Positions 17,023-25,712 of a stretch of DNA of 64,000 nt are shown one piece after another. The translations under genes and the position numbers were made by a program. The notes under the pieces were generated by a model that searched no databases, was not told where the DNA came from, and saw only the letters and a list, made by a program, of their open reading frames with translations. Numbering within the stretch: the stretch's first letter is position 1; each line of letters starts with the position of its first letter. The stretch comes from Bacillota bacterium (GTDB taxonomy: Bacteria > Bacillota > Sulfobacillia > Sulfobacillales > Sulfobacillaceae): the NCBI GenBank assembly GCA_026627385.1, contig JAPNUR010000019.1, positions 1 through 64,000 on the forward strand, given 5' to 3'.

Positions 17023-17729
17023 GTGACCTCCTTATGAGCCTCTTGAAATCCGGGCAGTCGAACGCGCCGAGCCCATCGCGGCCGAGCAAAGGCTTGGGCA
17101 CGAGCATAACCGTTGGGGAGTCCTCGCACAACCATCAGCGATTGATAGTAGCTGAGATAGGGAAAGCCGGTTTCTCCACGGGCATACGCATAGTGTGAGG
17201 CTGCCTCGAGCCAAAGTGCGTACGCGTCGTCGCGAATTTCCACGAAGACATCAGGTTGATAGTCAAAGGGATCCTCCCAATTATCCGCGTAATACACATG
17301 GGATACGCCATGCGCTGGCCAAGGACGTTCAAAAGCGGAAAGTTCAGCGTAAAAGATGGCGTCCTCTACAATCACATGCGTATTGGCGTGATCCTTGTGA
17401 ATACTTTCCTTCCAGTGGGTAATAACGATTGTCGGGCGTTCCTGACGAATGATATCGGCGACCTGCCATTTGACCTCGTCGGTTACCGGCAACTCCCCGT
17501 CGCCGTACGCGAGAAAACGCGCTCGAGCTCCGATGGTCGACGCGAACGCTTCGGCCTCAGCCAACTTTTGTTGCCGATATTGGTCAGCCGTTAGGCTAGG
17601 ATGCCCTTTTTCCCCTGGGGTCAAGTGCAAAAGCACCGCCTCGTGCCCGTCTAAAACGGCCTGAGCTAACGCCGCTCCTGCGGTGAGATCCATGTCGCCG
17701 GCATGTCCGCCGATGGCTAACAGTTTCAT
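17019..17729 (-). CDS. PIG-L/LmbE-family N-acetylsugar deacetylase
   Basis: A 236-aa zinc-dependent deacetylase. The first metal motif is GHAGDMD (residues 8-14), a variant of the usual (A/P)HPDD in which Pro is Ala and the first Asp is Gly. The second motif, HKDHANTH, holds the usual HxxH ligand. Relatives (BshB, MshB, PIG-L) remove acetyl groups from N-acetylglucosamine conjugates. Its position between two acetyltransferases and namZ suggests a GlcNAc- or MurNAc-derived substrate; the exact one is unknown. Its end overlaps namZ by 4 bp. Confidence 0.85.
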   Translation of the reverse strand: MKLLAIGGHAGDMDLTAGAALAQAVLDGHEAVLLHLTPGEKGHPSLTADQYRQQKLAEAEAFASTIGARARFLAYGDGELPVTDEVKWQVADIIRQERPTIVITHWKESIHKDHANTHVIVEDAIFYAELSAFERPWPAHGVSHVYYADNWEDPFDYQPDVFVEIRDDAYALWLEAASHYAYARGETGFPYLSYYQSLMVVRGLPNGYARAQAFARPRWARRVRLPGFQEAHKEVT

Positions 17730-17810
17730 TTGTTGGTTGCAACGTCCTTGGGATCTGGCGGACGCTGCGGCCTCCCTTCTTTTTCATCATTCGGTGACCA
17801 GACAAAACGA

Positions 17811-18761
17811 TTATGCGGGATTCACTGTCTTTTGCATGATGTCGAAACGTCGTGTGATGGTAAAGCCCGCGCGACGGTAAAGATGACCGGCGGCTTCCTT
17901 TTCTCCGGTCCACAGAAACCAGGCCCCGTGCAGCCCATCATGCCGCATTTGCTCGAGACAGCGATAGAGCAAAATCTTGCCTAATCCTGTGCCGCGCAAG
18001 GAGGCAGCCACTCCGAAAGGTCCGAAACGCTCGGCGACGCCGTCATATCCGCCGTAAAGCGCAAATCCGACGACGGTGTCGCCATGACGAGCAATGAGCG
18101 TATGGGACAAGGGCACACCCGATTTAATCGCATCGCGGATCGCCCGCGTCCAGTCGGGATCAAATTCGCGCCGGGTGAAGTCCATGACACTTGCGACATA
18201 CGGTAGGCTGAGCGGTTCCACGACGTAGCCGTCTCGTTGGCGCGTGGCTTCTAACTCCCGCACATCGTCAGGAATGACAAAGCCCACCAAGTTTTTGTCC
18301 ATGGCGACCGCCTGATAAAGGGGGCGAAAACCGTGAGCCTCAAGCAGCCGAGCGCCGTCAGGGTATTGCGCGCGGTCGATGCCGGGCACGAAGTAATTGG
18401 GAGCGTACGACGCGAAGTAGAGGGTTTGGCGGCCACGCGATCGGAAAAAGTGATCGGCAGCTTCCATGAGCGCATGGCCAATGCCGCGCCTACGGTATGC
18501 GGGATGGACAAAAAAAGCGGTAATCCATCCGAGGGCGGGTTCCAGGTCGGTGCCCATCATCGGCGTCGATCGGACGATGGCGATGAGGCCCCCCACGATA
18601 CGGCCATCTTCCTCCGCCACCAACAGACCCTCCGGATCGTAATTCACGTCAGTGAGCACGCGATTTAAAAAAGTGGCTTCAGATATGCCGTCCGCAGGCA
18701 TGGATTGGTTCCAACAGGCAATCCAGGGGCCCGCGTCAGCGCTTTGAAACGGGCGAATCAT
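17811..18761 (-). CDS. Tandem-domain GNAT acetyltransferase
   Basis: A 316-aa protein with two GNAT folds. The N-terminal domain has the acetyl-CoA loop HPAYRRRGIGHALM (about residues 91-104), and the second has SLRGTGLGKILLYRC (about 253-267), followed by LYRRAGF. GNAT enzymes move acetyl groups to amines. It sits inside the cell-wall recycling operon directly before an N-deacetylase, so an amino-sugar or muropeptide acceptor is plausible but unproven. 28 bp separate it from the upstream GNAT gene. Confidence 0.8.
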   Translation of the reverse strand: MIRPFQSADAGPWIACWNQSMPADGISEATFLNRVLTDVNYDPEGLLVAEEDGRIVGGLIAIVRSTPMMGTDLEPALGWITAFFVHPAYRRRGIGHALMEAADHFFRSRGRQTLYFASYAPNYFVPGIDRAQYPDGARLLEAHGFRPLYQAVAMDKNLVGFVIPDDVRELEATRQRDGYVVEPLSLPYVASVMDFTRREFDPDWTRAIRDAIKSGVPLSHTLIARHGDTVVGFALYGGYDGVAERFGPFGVAASLRGTGLGKILLYRCLEQMRHDGLHGAWFLWTGEKEAAGHLYRRAGFTITRRFDIMQKTVNPA

Positions 18762-18789
18762 CAGTAACCGCCTCCCATAAAACCAAAAA

Positions 18790-19887
18790 TTAGATATAAT
18801 TCAGACCCTCGGGCCATAAAGGGGAAATGGGCCAAAGGGTGGATAAGGCCTCGGGTCGGCTGACAACCTGGGGCTGGAAGAGCCACTCTGTGAGGGTTGC
18901 CCCATCGACGCTCCAGCGGTAAGATCCCCAGCGAATCTCATACGTCCCGGGAGATAGGGATTCGATGCTGACGGGATCGTCACTGCGCTCGCTCCAGACC
19001 TCCTCGAGATCGCGAAGAAGGCCCGGGGCGTCAATTACTTTGACGAGCCATGCGTACGGTCCCTGACGGACCCGGGGCGCGTCAGCTAGCAAGATCTCTA
19101 GTGCCTTTTCATCCTCGAGGACCGGGACCTCGAGCCCACCTTGGGACAAGTCAGGCACATGGTGCAACAAGGCCAAGAGCGCCGCGGGACTTCCGGCCCA
19201 TTCAGTCACGCGGCTCGGTTCGCGACCCTGAAAGGGACGATGAGTCACGATGGCGTACGCGGCGGGCGTGCCTTGATATTCCGCGATTAATGCCACGGGT
19301 ATGCCTTGCTCCACAGTGGTTAACGGCTGTAGTCTTAGGAGTTCCCGTAATAGGCTGAGACGCCGTGTAAAGCGCGTCGCCCGGGTTTGATAGAGGCGGG
19401 CCACAGCCGAGGCATCTTTCTGGGGGTCGAGCGGGCGCACGGTGTAAGCGGGATCGGGCGTCCCCATGGGCAGCTGGTACCAAGTGACTTGACCCACGGA
19501 GCGGGCTCCCCAGCGGTGATAGATTGGCAAATTACCGGATATCAGGGCAAGGCGCACCCCTTCTTGGACTAAATGCTCGTCGGCGAGCGCTAATAAACGA
19601 AAGGCCAGACCTTGCCGGCGATAGGCCGGATGGGTAGCGACAGACCCAATGCTGGCCACTTTCGTGCGAGCGCCTGACAAGAGCGCTGGCCACACAAAGG
19701 CGCCAACGATACTGACAATTTGCCCGCCATCCTCCGCAAGATACCAGTGGTGTGCGTTTGCCGGATGATATAGATGCGGGAACTCCGCGGCCATGTGGCC
19801 GGGACGCCGTGAGCGAAATACCAAATCGGCCAATTGAGCGATGTTTTCCATGTCATGAGGGGTAGCTGGGCGGATAGCAATGGTCAT
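18790..19887 (-). CDS. GNAT acetyltransferase, Eis-like architecture
   Basis: A 365-aa protein. The N-terminal GNAT domain carries SVATHPAYRRQGLAFRLL (about residues 86-103) and ends with YHRWGARSVG. A middle region and a C-terminal segment with an SCP2-like feel (YEIRWGSYRWSVDGATLTEW) give the layout of Eis-type N-acetyltransferases, which acetylate amines of sugars or aminoglycosides. The start overlaps the stop of the upstream ABC ATPase by 4 bp, so it is part of the same operon. The acceptor is unknown; a GlcN- or muropeptide-type amine would fit the context. Confidence 0.8.
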   Translation of the reverse strand: MTIAIRPATPHDMENIAQLADLVFRSRRPGHMAAEFPHLYHPANAHHWYLAEDGGQIVSIVGAFVWPALLSGARTKVASIGSVATHPAYRRQGLAFRLLALADEHLVQEGVRLALISGNLPIYHRWGARSVGQVTWYQLPMGTPDPAYTVRPLDPQKDASAVARLYQTRATRFTRRLSLLRELLRLQPLTTVEQGIPVALIAEYQGTPAAYAIVTHRPFQGREPSRVTEWAGSPAALLALLHHVPDLSQGGLEVPVLEDEKALEILLADAPRVRQGPYAWLVKVIDAPGLLRDLEEVWSERSDDPVSIESLSPGTYEIRWGSYRWSVDGATLTEWLFQPQVVSRPEALSTLWPISPLWPEGLNYI

Positions 19888-20894
19888 GATTTCGCCTCCA
19901 AGGGTTCAGGCACGACACGGCGTGGGGTAGGGTAGTGACACGTATGGCGGTGTTCTTCGTGCTGCCACGCCACTTCCGGCGGTTTCTCATCGCGGCATCG
20001 TTGTTCGGCAAAACGGCAGCGAGGGGCAAAGCGACAACCATTTCCTTCAGCCAGGGCAAACTCGCCTAACGGAATATGGCGATCAGGGCCTGGTTGCTCA
20101 AGACCGCGCAAGACCGGAATGGCGCTGAGCAACGCCTGGGTGTAAGGATGGACAGGGGACTGAATCAACTCGTCAGTGGCCGCTTGCTCCACGATTTCAC
20201 CTTGATAGATGACATAGACGCGGCCATCGTGACCAATGTAACGGGCGGCGGCAATGTCATGGGTAATAAAGAGCAAGGCAATGCCGTAATCGCGGCGCAA
20301 GGCTTGCAACAGGGTGAGAATCCCTAACCGTAGGGACACGTCAATCATGGATACGGCTTCATCCGCCACGAGCACATCAGGTTGCACCGTCAGGGCGCGT
20401 GCGATGACCACGCGTTGGCGTTGCCCACCGGACAACATGTGGGGATATTTGCCCAAGACCACGTCGGGATTTAAGCCGACTAACTCCAGCACCTCGCGCG
20501 CGCGGCGCTCCATCCAATCCCTATTCTTCTGCTGGCGCTTAGCCTCCCACGTGAGAGGAGCCATCAAGGTTTGGTAAATGGTACGGGCTGGGTTGAGGGC
20601 GGCATAGGGATCTTGTTGGATCAGCTGGATTTTGCGCAGTCGCTCCTGGCGCTCCCGAGGTGTCAGGGACGTTAAATTTTGACCATTATAGTAAATCTCG
20701 CCGGAATCATAGGTTTCTAATCCGGTTAAGATGCGGCCAATAGTCGTTTTGCCACAACCGGATTCCCCAATAAAGGCCACTGCACCGGCATCGGGAATGG
20801 TAAAACTGACGCCCTTAACAGCCTGCACAGCCTTCTGCGATAAAAGGCCGCCACGGGCAGGAAAGGTTTTGACAAGACCACGAACTTCAATCAT
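19884..20894 (-). CDS. Oligopeptide-type ABC importer ATPase (OppF/DppF-like)
   Basis: A 336-aa ATPase: Walker A GESGCGKTT, signature LSGGQRQRV, Walker B VLVADEAVS (Glu kept, Asp-Glu-Ala rather than Asp-Glu-Pro), and the C-terminal Opp/Dpp extension with clustered cysteines (CRFAPRCRFAEQRC...C) that in this family binds an iron-sulfur cluster. I chose ATG 20894 because the family starts at MIEVRGLVKTF; a longer frame exists upstream but overlaps the previous gene. It pairs with the adjacent OppD-like ATPase, overlapping it by 8 bp. Confidence 0.88.
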   Translation of the reverse strand: MIEVRGLVKTFPARGGLLSQKAVQAVKGVSFTIPDAGAVAFIGESGCGKTTIGRILTGLETYDSGEIYYNGQNLTSLTPRERQERLRKIQLIQQDPYAALNPARTIYQTLMAPLTWEAKRQQKNRDWMERRAREVLELVGLNPDVVLGKYPHMLSGGQRQRVVIARALTVQPDVLVADEAVSMIDVSLRLGILTLLQALRRDYGIALLFITHDIAAARYIGHDGRVYVIYQGEIVEQAATDELIQSPVHPYTQALLSAIPVLRGLEQPGPDRHIPLGEFALAEGNGCRFAPRCRFAEQRCRDEKPPEVAWQHEEHRHTCHYPTPRRVVPEPLEAKS

Positions 20895-21891
20895 GTTGAT
20901 CAACCCCATGACAAGTGACGATTCCATCCCCATGGGCAGATGTTGGGGTGGGTGCGACCGTATCGCAAATGGGAGCGCGTATGGGACAACGCTCACGAAA
21001 GACGCAGCCTATGGTGGGAATGGTCGCCAGATCGGGCGGGGTCCCCTGCAGCGGTTCGACGTCATGAAGATTTCCCGTGATCCGGGGGATTGCGTGGATA
21101 AGGCCACGGGTGTACGGATGCCGGGGATGGCGCAATACGCTCTGCGTCGGACCTTCTTCCACAACCCGACCCGCGTACAAGACGACCACCCGATCCGCCA
21201 TTTCCGCGACAACACCCATGTCATGCGTGATGATCACCGTTGTCAATCCGCGCTCTTGATGAATGGTGCGCACAATTTCCAAGACCGCCTGCTGAGACAA
21301 CATGTCGAGCGCGGTGGTGGGTTCATCCAAAATGATGACGCGGGCCTTCAGCACCAGGGCGAAAATGATGCCCACGCGCTGGCGCATCCCTCCGGATAAC
21401 TCGTGCTGGTAGGATGTGAGCACCCGATCGCCATCCATGCCCATGCGTTCTGCCAGCGTTTTGGCCTCGCGTAGCAACGCCCTCAGGTCCGTCACGCCGT
21501 GAGATCGCCCGAGATCCATTAACTGTGCGCCAATCCGTTTTAGGGGGTTTAAGGAATTCGAGGATGCCTGAAAGACGAAGCCAAAATAGCGCCCGTGGAG
21601 ACGGCGGAGTTCCTCGCCTTTCAAGCGCAGGACATCGCCCGCCCCTTCAAGCAACACTGAGCCTCCGTCAATGCGCCCGGGATTGTGAATGGCATTCATC
21701 ATAGCCATGGCTAAGGTGGTTTTTCCAGATCCCGACTCGCCGATAAATCCGGTGATATGCCGAGGACGAATGTCTAAAGTGACGTCATTGAGCGCATGAA
21801 ACCGGCCTCGGTCCGTGTCATAACTGACGGTGAGATTACGTATCTGAATGCCGGCGTCCTCAGGCGCGGGCACGGGATCGTGAAGACTCAT
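20887..21891 (-). CDS. Oligopeptide-type ABC importer ATPase (OppD/DppD-like)
   Basis: A 334-aa ATPase with Walker A GESGSGKTT, signature LSGGMRQRV, Walker B VIILDEPTTALD, H-loop THDMGVVAEM and the OppD-type C-terminal cysteine segment (GCVFRERCPIRAPIC). ATG 21891 follows GGGAGGG and is one base after the stop of the OppC-like permease, so the two are coupled. It energises the importer encoded by the preceding three genes. Confidence 0.88.
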   Translation of the reverse strand: MSLHDPVPAPEDAGIQIRNLTVSYDTDRGRFHALNDVTLDIRPRHITGFIGESGSGKTTLAMAMMNAIHNPGRIDGGSVLLEGAGDVLRLKGEELRRLHGRYFGFVFQASSNSLNPLKRIGAQLMDLGRSHGVTDLRALLREAKTLAERMGMDGDRVLTSYQHELSGGMRQRVGIIFALVLKARVIILDEPTTALDMLSQQAVLEIVRTIHQERGLTTVIITHDMGVVAEMADRVVVLYAGRVVEEGPTQSVLRHPRHPYTRGLIHAIPRITGNLHDVEPLQGTPPDLATIPTIGCVFRERCPIRAPICDTVAPTPTSAHGDGIVTCHGVDQHD

Positions 21892-21892
21892 G

Positions 21893-22795
21893 CTAACCCT
21901 CCCGCAGTCGTGGATTAAACATTTCATCCATGGCGTCGAGGAACAAGACGACGCCCAATGTCAATAACAAAATGCAGACGAGTGGCGACAAGAGGTAGGG
22001 AAGCGCTTGGGGACTTTGCATGGCGCCTCCGGTAAAGACGGCGAGATTCAACATGACGCCCCAATTGTTCACGTGAAAGGGCACGACCCCGAGGTAAAAC
22101 AACCCGACTTCCGCATAGATGCCGCCGGTGATGGAGACCAAGAGATTCATCGCGATATAGGGTCCCATATTAGGAAGGATTTCCCAAAATACGATCTGCC
22201 ACCAGGGAAGCCCTAGACCCCGCGCGGCCTCGATGAACCCGCGTTCTCTGAGCGACAGGGTTTGGGATCGCACCGCGCGCGCCAATCCTCCCCAACCTGT
22301 GATGCCGAGCACAAATCCCATCGCAATCGGCTGGCCAAAATTCCATACGGTCGACAAGACGACCAACAGCGGGAACCCGGGGATAGTCAGAATAAAGTCG
22401 GTGATGCGCATCAAAATTGTGTCAGCCGGACCTAAAAAATACCCGGACACCAGGCCGATCGTGGTACCAAAGAATACGGTAAACAGCGCAGCCATCAACG
22501 CGGCAAAGAGCACATATCGGGCGCCGGTGACAATGAGGGCGAGATTACTCGTCCCTTCAAAGTCGGTTCCTAACGGATACCGTAAACTCGGGGGCGCGTA
22601 GATGGCATTAGGATTAATGGGGAGATTATGTGGGTACAACAGTGGACCCACAATCGCCATTAAAGCAAAGAACACAATAATCACAAGTCCAAGGATGCGA
22701 CTTGGGCGGGCGCTAATGACACGCCAGGCAATGTGAAGGAATGACTGACGGTGGGGACGTACGAGAGGCGTTTGGGGTAACTGCTCTGCGATCAT
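21893..22795 (-). CDS. Opp/Dpp-type ABC importer permease (OppC-like)
   Basis: A 300-aa integral membrane protein with a short soluble N-terminus, an OppC-type first helix, a TMD ending in the EAA loop (EAARGLGLPWWQIVFWEILPN) that docks the ATPases, and about six helices in total. Its start overlaps the OppB-like gene by 4 bp. With OppB it forms the membrane channel of the importer in this recycling locus. Confidence 0.88.
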   Translation of the reverse strand: MIAEQLPQTPLVRPHRQSFLHIAWRVISARPSRILGLVIIVFFALMAIVGPLLYPHNLPINPNAIYAPPSLRYPLGTDFEGTSNLALIVTGARYVLFAALMAALFTVFFGTTIGLVSGYFLGPADTILMRITDFILTIPGFPLLVVLSTVWNFGQPIAMGFVLGITGWGGLARAVRSQTLSLRERGFIEAARGLGLPWWQIVFWEILPNMGPYIAMNLLVSITGGIYAEVGLFYLGVVPFHVNNWGVMLNLAVFTGGAMQSPQALPYLLSPLVCILLLTLGVVLFLDAMDEMFNPRLREG

Positions 22796-23787
22796 GTTGA
22801 CCTCCGAATCCGTGGATCAACCACCGAATACAGGAAATCCGCAACAATATTGGACAAAATCACGGCTATGGTGATAAATAAAAAGGCACCGCTCATTAAA
22901 GGATAGTCGCGATTGCTAATGCTTGTCACTAAGAGATTGCCGAGTCCATTGTAGTCAAAGATATTTTCAATAAAGAGTGAACCCCCGAACATAAAGCCTA
23001 GGGACAAGGCAAAGACGGTGAAGAGGGGCAAAATGGCGTTGCGCGCGATATAGCCAAAGCGAATGCGCGGCTTAACCCCTCTCAGCTCTGCGGCCAAGAC
23101 GAAATCGTCCCCGAGAACCGAGATCACGCTCGACTTCATGGTCAGCATCCAGCCACCGTAGCTGGAGATGGCGTACGCGGAGACGGGTAAGATGGCGTGA
23201 TAAGCTACGGAACCAATAAACGGGAGGTTAAACCCTGCAGTAAGGCTGGCATTGTACGGCGCGCCAAACGGAAAAATCGGCCACAGTGTGGTAAAGAGAA
23301 AAGCGAGTAATAACGCGACGACAAATTGAGGGATACCGTGTAGCAGTGAACCCGATACGGTGAGAACATTGCCAATTCCCGAAGACCGTTTCACGGCTGC
23401 GATGACCCCCGCAGTCACTCCGAGAATGAAGCTGGTAATCAAGCCTAACAAGACTAACACAATGGTCCACGGAGCGTCGCTCAGGACGATATGGAGGACG
23501 CTCACGCCTTCGTAGGAGATAGATTGCCCAAGGTTAAAATGCAGCAACTGCCAGAGATAGTGAAAGTATTGATCAATGAGCGGCTCGTGCGGGATATAGC
23601 CGTACATGACTCGCACTTCGTCCGCTGCTTGCACAGGCGTCATACCCCGCATAATGAGCGTGTTGTATTCTGCGGCGACCGGATTTCCCGGCATTAAACG
23701 CACCAGAAAGAAGGTAAAAATCGCCACCACGAGCACCATGATGGCACCGCCAAAAAGACGGACGACAATACGTCTCGCCAGCTGCAT
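22792..23787 (-). CDS. Opp/Dpp-type ABC importer permease (OppB-like)
   Basis: A 331-aa permease. The N-terminal signature (RRIVVRLFGGAIMVLVVAIF, then MPGNP) and the EAA loop (AAELRGVKPRIRFGYIARNA) match the DppB/OppB group. It is 50 bp downstream of the substrate-binding protein gene, and a strong hairpin (23809-23829) lies in that gap, a usual device for making more binding protein than permease. Confidence 0.88.
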   Translation of the reverse strand: MQLARRIVVRLFGGAIMVLVVAIFTFFLVRLMPGNPVAAEYNTLIMRGMTPVQAADEVRVMYGYIPHEPLIDQYFHYLWQLLHFNLGQSISYEGVSVLHIVLSDAPWTIVLVLLGLITSFILGVTAGVIAAVKRSSGIGNVLTVSGSLLHGIPQFVVALLLAFLFTTLWPIFPFGAPYNASLTAGFNLPFIGSVAYHAILPVSAYAISSYGGWMLTMKSSVISVLGDDFVLAAELRGVKPRIRFGYIARNAILPLFTVFALSLGFMFGGSLFIENIFDYNGLGNLLVTSISNRDYPLMSGAFLFITIAVILSNIVADFLYSVVDPRIRRST

Positions 23788-23808
23788 GGGTTCATTACCT
23801 CCCGTTAA

Positions 23809-23829
23809 GCGGGGCCAATAAGGCCCCGC
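23809..23829 (-). repeat. Intercistronic hairpin between binding protein and permease genes
   Basis: GCGGGGCC (23809-23816) and GGCCCCGC (23822-23829) are exact complements around AATAA. In the minus-strand transcript no T run follows, so it is more likely an RNA-stabilising or partly terminating stem-loop than a full terminator. Confidence 0.65.
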
Positions 23830-23837
23830 CCTGACCT

Positions 23838-25670
23838 TTAACTTTTAGGCTTCACATAGCCCGCAGCCATCCAGACCCCCGCGGGATTATCTAGATAGGC
23901 TGGAGAGGTAGGAAAGTCCTTGAAGCGCGTGGTGTTGATAAACTGCACATTGATGTAATCCCATAAGGTGATGACAGGCACGTTGCGATCAGTGGCTTCA
24001 GCCAGTTCCTGAACAATCGGCCGCTCTTGCGCTACCGAGCTGAACTCGCTTAACTGGTTGGTTAATACCCCAGGGTTAATCATTTTGCCCGTCGTGGTCG
24101 GAATTTCGGCTGGCAAATCGATCCAATTGCCCTTATCTTTAGCGCTGGCAGGATATCTCACCAAATGGGTGCCAATGAGATTGTAGCCATCGGCAGAACC
24201 GTAAATCATGTCAAATGCGTTGTACGGAGTGGGGCCTAATGCCATCAGGTAGAAGGACACTGGCAGTTTGCCATCCTGCTGCTCTTTGATTTCTTGCGCA
24301 TAACTGGAGACGATGTCCGGATTGGTCGGAATTCCGAAACTCGTGAGTTCGCTGGAAATTACCTTGGCGGCCGCAATCCAGTCGCTAAAGCCACTTACAG
24401 TGTAAATGGTCATGGTCCAGGGCTTGCCGTTCGGCATCATCCATTGCCCATTCACTTTCTTAAAGCCGCTCTCTTTCAAAAGCTTTGTGGCCTTGTTCAG
24501 GTTTGGCGAATACGTGTTCAACGATGCCAGTTGAGCCCCCGAGAGCCATTGCTTTGTGGCGGCGTCAATCAGTCCGTCTGACCACTTGGCTGGGGTGCCG
24601 CTCACGGGTTCAGCGATTTTTTGCACGACGTTTCGGTTAATCACGTAAGCCAGAGCTTGACGCACCTTCAGCATGTTATAGGGATAGATGCTTTCGTTAA
24701 ACGCTAAGGACGCGGCAACGACAGCCGGCGTTACGACCTCCTTGTTGCCTGGGGTTCGAAGGACCTGATCTAAAATGTTGGTCGGCATCGACGTGTAGGG
24801 AGTAAAGTCTAGCTGCCCTGCTTCAAGATAGTTCCAGATTTGCTCGTTGCCCGTGTAGTTGCGCATCACCACCTCGTTGACGTGGACATTCTTGGCGTCG
24901 TAAAAATACGGATTTTTGACCAAAATCGCTTCGCCGGTATTGAGGTTCTTTAACACAAACGGACCTGCTGACAAGTCCTCGGACTTTGGTGGCGCGTAAG
25001 CCGCCACTTTCTTGCCAATGGTCGCGAGTTCATTGGCAGCTTTTTTCGCTTTGGCCAAGAGGGAGGGATTGTTGCCGGTATATTGGGCTGTGTGAATAAT
25101 AGTCCAAATGTCCTTTGGTAACACGGGAGCAAATTCCGACGTAGGCACAATGGTTTGCTGCAGCAACTGATTTAAGAAGAGGCTATAGTGGTCGCCGGGC
25201 AGCTGCTCAAATTCCACTTGGCGACTATTCAATGCCTTAACCGTGCCGAGATCAAAGCCCTGCGCATTGCCTTGCGTAAATGCTATCGCCATCGACGTGA
25301 CCACATCGTTAGCCGTCACCGGCTGACCATTCGACCAGCGTGCGTGGGGCTGAAGCGTGATGACGACGCGCGTTTGGCTGGGGTTCACGGTCCAACTCTT
25401 GGCCAGGCCCGGAATAAAGCTGTTGGGGTTGGTGAGAGAGTTTGTGTAAAAGGCCAGCTGCCATTGGTCGTAGCCATCCCAGGTATTACCGTTGGCATTG
25501 AAGGGATTATACGGGGCGCCTACGGTAATGCCGTGATCTTCATTGATGGTTGTAAATGGTACGCTACCGGCACTGTTCCCGGCATTAGTAGTGGACGTCA
25601 CTGCGCCGCATCCGGCAAGCGCAACCGACAACGCGGTGACGCTCGCTAACGCCAATGCATATCGTTTCAT
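23838..25670 (-). CDS. Family 5 extracellular substrate-binding lipoprotein
   Basis: A 610-aa lipoprotein with signal peptide and lipobox (VALAGC, Cys at about residue 21). It has the SBP_bac_5 fold of peptide/oligosaccharide ABC importers: LAKSWTVNPSQTRVVITLQP, HARWSNGQPVTANDV, and RQALAYVINR. Family 5 proteins bind oligopeptides, nickel, or sugars such as cellobiose. Because murR and murQ lie directly upstream and muropeptide enzymes downstream, a GlcNAc/MurNAc-containing fragment or wall peptide is the likely ligand; this is inference. GAGGAG precedes ATG 25670 (a TTG lies one codon earlier). Confidence 0.88.
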   Translation of the reverse strand: MKRYALALASVTALSVALAGCGAVTSTTNAGNSAGSVPFTTINEDHGITVGAPYNPFNANGNTWDGYDQWQLAFYTNSLTNPNSFIPGLAKSWTVNPSQTRVVITLQPHARWSNGQPVTANDVVTSMAIAFTQGNAQGFDLGTVKALNSRQVEFEQLPGDHYSLFLNQLLQQTIVPTSEFAPVLPKDIWTIIHTAQYTGNNPSLLAKAKKAANELATIGKKVAAYAPPKSEDLSAGPFVLKNLNTGEAILVKNPYFYDAKNVHVNEVVMRNYTGNEQIWNYLEAGQLDFTPYTSMPTNILDQVLRTPGNKEVVTPAVVAASLAFNESIYPYNMLKVRQALAYVINRNVVQKIAEPVSGTPAKWSDGLIDAATKQWLSGAQLASLNTYSPNLNKATKLLKESGFKKVNGQWMMPNGKPWTMTIYTVSGFSDWIAAAKVISSELTSFGIPTNPDIVSSYAQEIKEQQDGKLPVSFYLMALGPTPYNAFDMIYGSADGYNLIGTHLVRYPASAKDKGNWIDLPAEIPTTTGKMINPGVLTNQLSEFSSVAQERPIVQELAEATDRNVPVITLWDYINVQFINTTRFKDFPTSPAYLDNPAGVWMAAGYVKPKS

Positions 25671-25712
25671 CAATTTTCACTCCTCAGTAAAATGAAATTT
25701 CATCGTTGGCCG

